A DNA stretch of 64,000 bases. It comes from Camarhynchus parvulus. Lineage: Eukaryota; Chordata; Aves; Passeriformes; Thraupidae. This document shows, in pieces, positions 59,976-64,000 of this stretch. The stretch lies in the NCBI RefSeq assembly GCF_901933205.1, contig NC_044577.1, positions 9,435,321-9,499,320 on the forward strand, given 5' to 3'. How positions within the stretch are numbered: position 1 is the first letter of the stretch; each line of letters starts with the position of its first letter. Under the pieces are notes generated by a model. It ran no database searches, had not been told where the DNA came from, and saw only the letters and a program-made list of their open reading frames with translations. The position numbers were made by a program, and so were the translations under genes.

Positions 59976-62900
59976 ACAATTATCCATGTTCTGAAGTGAT
60001 AAGCTGTTTTCTAAGTATTCTTCGCTGATTTTTTTTTCCCAATCTTACCATATAACAAAATACAGTTTGCATCTGTGATCTTATTTATTTAGATAAGGAG
60101 GTGGAAAGAGCACTGAAATTAACCTATGGTTTGAAAATGTAACAAATATATTCTGTTTATACTCGTTTCTGTCATCATGAGAAACAGACTCCCAAAACCA
60201 TCTTAAAGCATAAATTTTTTCAGAACTTTTTTCACAATTTAAATATAGCGTGGCTTATAAATTAAGAAATGGATTAACTGTGACTGATTAAGGAGATAAA
60301 TAGCATTTAGATTTGTTATTTAATTCAGAGACTGTCATCACCTGTCCCAGCTTCAGTGTTCACCAGTAAGTCTCAAAAGGCTCTGTAAGCTTATCTGGTC
60401 TGTAATGTACCTTCACCTTTCAGAAATCTTCCATCTCATTTAATATTCAAATAAATCTTCTAGTTCACAACTAATTATTAAAAGTGTGGACAGTCAAACA
60501 TTGTCATCCAGAGTGTTATAAATGCATTTCAGTTTTTTATGTTGTTTCAGGATTTCTTGTTGCTATCTTCACAGCAGAGACACCAGCAGCCTTCCTACCA
60601 GCACAGGGTCCTATTAACTACAATCGAACTGTGCAGGTTTAAGTGTTTGCCAGATCATTCCACCAACTAAAGCAAACAAGCTATAACATTGAAAACTTGT
60701 GGGAAAATGAGTATGTTTTGATTCTTTTATCATTAACATCTTTTTCTATTGCTATGAAGTATGCAAGTTTATCTGAGACAAGGGCTCTGTTAATTCAGAC
60801 ATGTGAAGTGTCCTAATTTGACTAATTGAAGTCAGATTGCTTTGGAAAGGTACCAGGTAGAGGTGCAGTTATTTCAAGTTCTAGTTCTTCCCTTTCAGCA
60901 TCACGTGTCACTGGATCAATCCTGCAAAAACAGCTGTAGCCTATGGAACTGGAAAAGGGTTCCTCAAAGCTGAGAGGATCCCCTCCATCTGTGGATGGAG
61001 CAATCCTGAGAAAGACTGGGAGACAATTTGTGCCTTGGGCACAAAATAGTGAAGAATTTCATTAAATCCCTTTGGTAGTAATTTTTTTTGGTCCAGGATA
61101 GGCTGTTACATGGAAGGATGGGAGAAGGCTGCAAGGCACCTGGGCTTTGACTGACAAGGGTCTACTTCAAAGTCTCAGTGAAGCATTCCAACTGGACTTC
61201 AGATGACTCTTGTTTATACTTGCTTTTTTAAAAGAATGCATAGAAGTTTAATGTCCAATACCCTGGAGAATGAGTAGGGTCAGTCAGTCCTATTTCCTGA
61301 CACTTATTCATGTAACATTAGCATAGTTTTCTCTTTGTGCTTCTAATATTCTGACTAACCTATACTACTCTAATATTTATTTGTGTCAACACCACCTGCA
61401 TTAAATTAAATTTGTAAATTAAAAATAGCACACTTGTTACAGTGTCAACTTTCTTATCCTCAGTAGCAATTGGTAACTGTGTTATGTTCAGGCAAAGGAG
61501 TAAAATTGAAAAAGGATTTGTAAGCATTTTTCAAATTACTTCAGGTAAATAATAAGCAACTTTCCTCAACTGCTGTTATACAGTGATAGCTCTCTTTAAT
61601 TTTCCAGTGCTAAATTAATTTACAGTTGCTTCAGACCTCAGTAATTTGTTCATGGTAAATGCGCATCTGGGAGAGTTCTAGGGATCTGGAATGAAGAAAT
61701 ACAAATTGCATTTCTTAGCTTTAGTCTGTCATTATGGCTGTACATAGATGGAAATACACAGAAACATGAAACAGACTATGAGGGAAGACTGGCTAGTTTT
61801 GGTCAGGACTTTCAGAGACCTCTGGGAGTAGAATGCCTATTTCTTATTAAATTTCATTTAAGTTATTGAGAATACACCCCTTTTAGGAGGATTTTAGTCA
61901 TCCTTAGTAATCCTCGTGGAAATAGGCTCCATAAATTACACCAATGAATGTTTAGGGCGTTTTTTATGGGGAAAAAATGTGCTACAAAGTTTACATTTTG
62001 TACCATAAGACAGATGAAATCATAGTGATCCCCATTGGCTTTACTGGGATTTGGAATAGACCTTTTCAAATCAGATTGAGGTTTTTTACATGGAAGTAGA
62101 ATATGATGTGCTAGAGGAATATCATCAACACATTGCTGATTTTTGTCTGGCTAAAATAAGATGACCTAAAAGATCAGGGCTATAGCCTTCCTTGGATCCA
62201 AAGCATTTTGTTGCTTTGGTGCCTTTCTTCTCTCTTGCTGGATTTGTAACTCAAGTGTTTGAAGTTAATGCCTAAATTGTAATGAATGCAGTTCTGTATA
62301 TGATTGTAATAGGACTGAGAAAGAAATCTACCTGACCAATTTAAATATTATAACCTCTCATATCACTTCTGTGGCAGGAAAAAAGGTGTTCTGCCTGGAG
62401 GGGTTTCTTGTTTGCCCTTCCAGTATACTTTCTTGATATTGTGGTTTCCTATATTCCTATTTTCTAACAGAATGCTATTTCATATTAAAAAAGAAAAAAG
62501 AATTCCTTCAAACTCTTCTGAAGAGTGTATTTCACTCTATGATTCTAGAAAGCTTGGTAGCATGTGTTTCCTCAAAGGCAAAAATGCAAATGTAGACATC
62601 AAGATGTTACTCTTATTTTCTGTGCCTTCCACATTGACTTTCCTAGAGCCAACAGTTATTCCTGTTCCATCAGTACTGCGAACCAGAGATAAGACTTCTT
62701 CCTTCTAGTGCACAGTGGAGAGTTTTTAATAGGGTTTTTTTTTTCAGGTTTCTGTTGCCTGACAGATCCAACATGCTTCCGCTAGTAGGATTGGATATAG
62801 CATGATCTTTTAAAGCTTCCCAGTGAGCTGAATTCCTTGGGCAACCTGGAATCACCATCCTGATTTCCAGCTTATTCTTTTTCCCAGTGACACCTCAATG

Positions 62901-64000
62901 ATACTGTAGCTTCCTGCTGTCCTCAAAACCTGCTGGTTTTCAGGATGAAACACTAAAATGCCTTTCTCCATATAATTTCAGGCAGCCCTAGGGATAAGTG
63001 TGCCCTATGAAGGACTCCTTGCAGGATACGTGTGTGCTTGCAGTCATGTGCTTTGTCAGTAAAAACATATGGACTCTAACTTGTGCTTAATTTATGTTTT
63101 GGAAATTTCTTCAGGTTCTTACTATCCATGTATTATTTCAGTTTCACGTAAGTCTGGAAACTGTCTGCAACTGAAAGTGCTTCAAGTTAAAAACAATTTC
63201 TTGAGAGGTTGTATAGTTGCTTGAGAGGGAGGGCTGCCCCCTTCTTATCTAATTTGGATTATCTCTGTTACTGGATTTTTTTATTTAGGTTTGGCAAGTT
63301 TGTTGGCTCGATTATTGTTTCACTGTGTGATACTATTGTGCTTTTCCACTAACCAGGTATATAAGTCTGCATCTTGCCTGTGTCTGACATTTATTCCTCA
63401 ACTGATGAGGAAAAAGGTCATTTACAGATCTCTCCCTGCAAGGCAGTGAGGAAGAGTCTTCCAGCAGGAGAAAATTACTTCAGATGCAGCTGGTAGGGTG
63501 TAGGCCTTTAAATCTGAGACCATGAGAAAGTGGTACAAATAATTCTTGTAGAGAAAAAGTAATTCCTTCATATTCCCTCCTGTAGAAGACATTTTTTAAA
63601 GATTCGCATGTGAACTCAGGGAAAAAGCTTCTTGTTCCATTTCTTACTAATCAGGATTTTGCGTGAATCTCGTGTGATTCCAGGGACTGATTGTGAGGTG
63701 GTTACCCTTAGCAACCTGTCTTTTACTTTGGATCACCAAATAATGACCCCAGTGCATGTAGCAGATGTTCTCCATAACAACTGCAGGGGAGCAGAGAACA
63801 CTACAGTAATGTGCATTTATCTAAATGGGAAACTCACTTAAGGAGAGGACTTCTAGATTTTGCTTTACAACCTGGTGTTTCTATGTTCTGCAGTTCAGAA
63901 AGTGTATTTCAAAGTAGAGTAGAGAAAAGAATCACAAGAAATCAATTAGAAAAGAAGACAGGAAAAAGCACTATAAAACTCGGTGCTTTGTGGCGAAGAT
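59976..64000. other. Unique AT-rich DNA, one weak exon candidate
   Basis: Apart from the exon-like stretch at 60551-60636, I recognise no gene or repeat. A 69-codon frame at 63632-63841 has two N-glycosylation-type motifs but no matching acceptor and donor pair. A let-7-like 13-mer at 63206-63218 lacks a precursor hairpin. Confidence 0.5.
60551..60636 (+). other. Candidate second exon, phase-compatible with the 49.37 kb signal exon
   Basis: The acceptor-like TTTTTTATGTTGTTTCAG ends at 60550. The following 86 nt are open in the phase required by the signal-peptide exon (its final G plus GA makes a Gly codon), giving FLVAIFTAETPAAF, then an NRT glycosylation motif. It ends at CAG|GTTTAAG, a weak donor that also places a stop just inside the intron. 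The matching phase is a one-in-three coincidence, the donor is poor and the family is unknown. Confidence 0.12.

Noticed and set aside
63206..63218. 13-nt match to the 3' part of let-7 (AGGTTGTATAGTT)
   Set aside because: The seed region does not match let-7 and no complementary arm forms a precursor hairpin in the flanks. It is probably coincidence.

Overview
The window looks like AT-rich, gene-poor nuclear DNA from a passerine bird. The lineage evidence is the repeats: several 5'-truncated CR1 LINE fragments, a short SINE with an isoleucine-tRNA-like head joined to a CR1-type tail (the architecture of the songbird SINE known from zebra finch as TguSINE1), and two solo-LTR-like endogenous retrovirus relics. 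CpG is scarce except in a few short clusters. There are no prokaryotic features, no rRNA, no CRISPR array, no functional tRNA and no intact long reading frame. The longest open frames (about 160 codons) are decayed CR1 reverse transcriptase or its antisense.

Layout. 1-6.57 kb is unique AT-rich DNA with a GC-richer patch at 2.15-2.9 kb. A tRNA-Ile/CR1 SINE lies at 6.57-6.70 kb, and a retroviral LTR relic on the minus strand starts at 7.94 kb. 8.1-15.2 kb is unique sequence. A solo LTR (minus) fills 15.25-15.66 kb and a CR1 3' tail lies at 17.93 kb. A purine-rich tract with a G-quadruplex motif occupies 20.6-21.0 kb. 21-44 kb is almost repeat-free and holds a tandem-plus-hairpin structure at 27.86-27.91 kb and a CpG knot at 26.47 kb. 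At 44.53-44.78 kb a CpG-enriched segment ends in a strong splice donor. CR1 fragments lie at 51.9-52.4, 58.86-58.94 (minus) and 59.08-59.98 kb. A perfect 18-bp hairpin sits at 51.40 kb.

Genes. No host gene is recognised with confidence. The best candidate is a signal-peptide exon at 49.37-49.43 kb (+): tandem ATG, hydrophobic core, phase-1 donor. It lies 4.6 kb downstream of the CpG segment that could be a noncoding first exon, and a phase-compatible exon-like stretch lies at 60.55 kb. Two minus-strand exon-like frames (45.41-45.71 and 52.76-52.87 kb) also end in consensus donors. Opposite-strand candidates this close cannot all be easily true, so each is given low confidence. The window is best read as intergenic or large-intron DNA with a possible gene 5' end in its right third. 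No new biological system is demonstrated.
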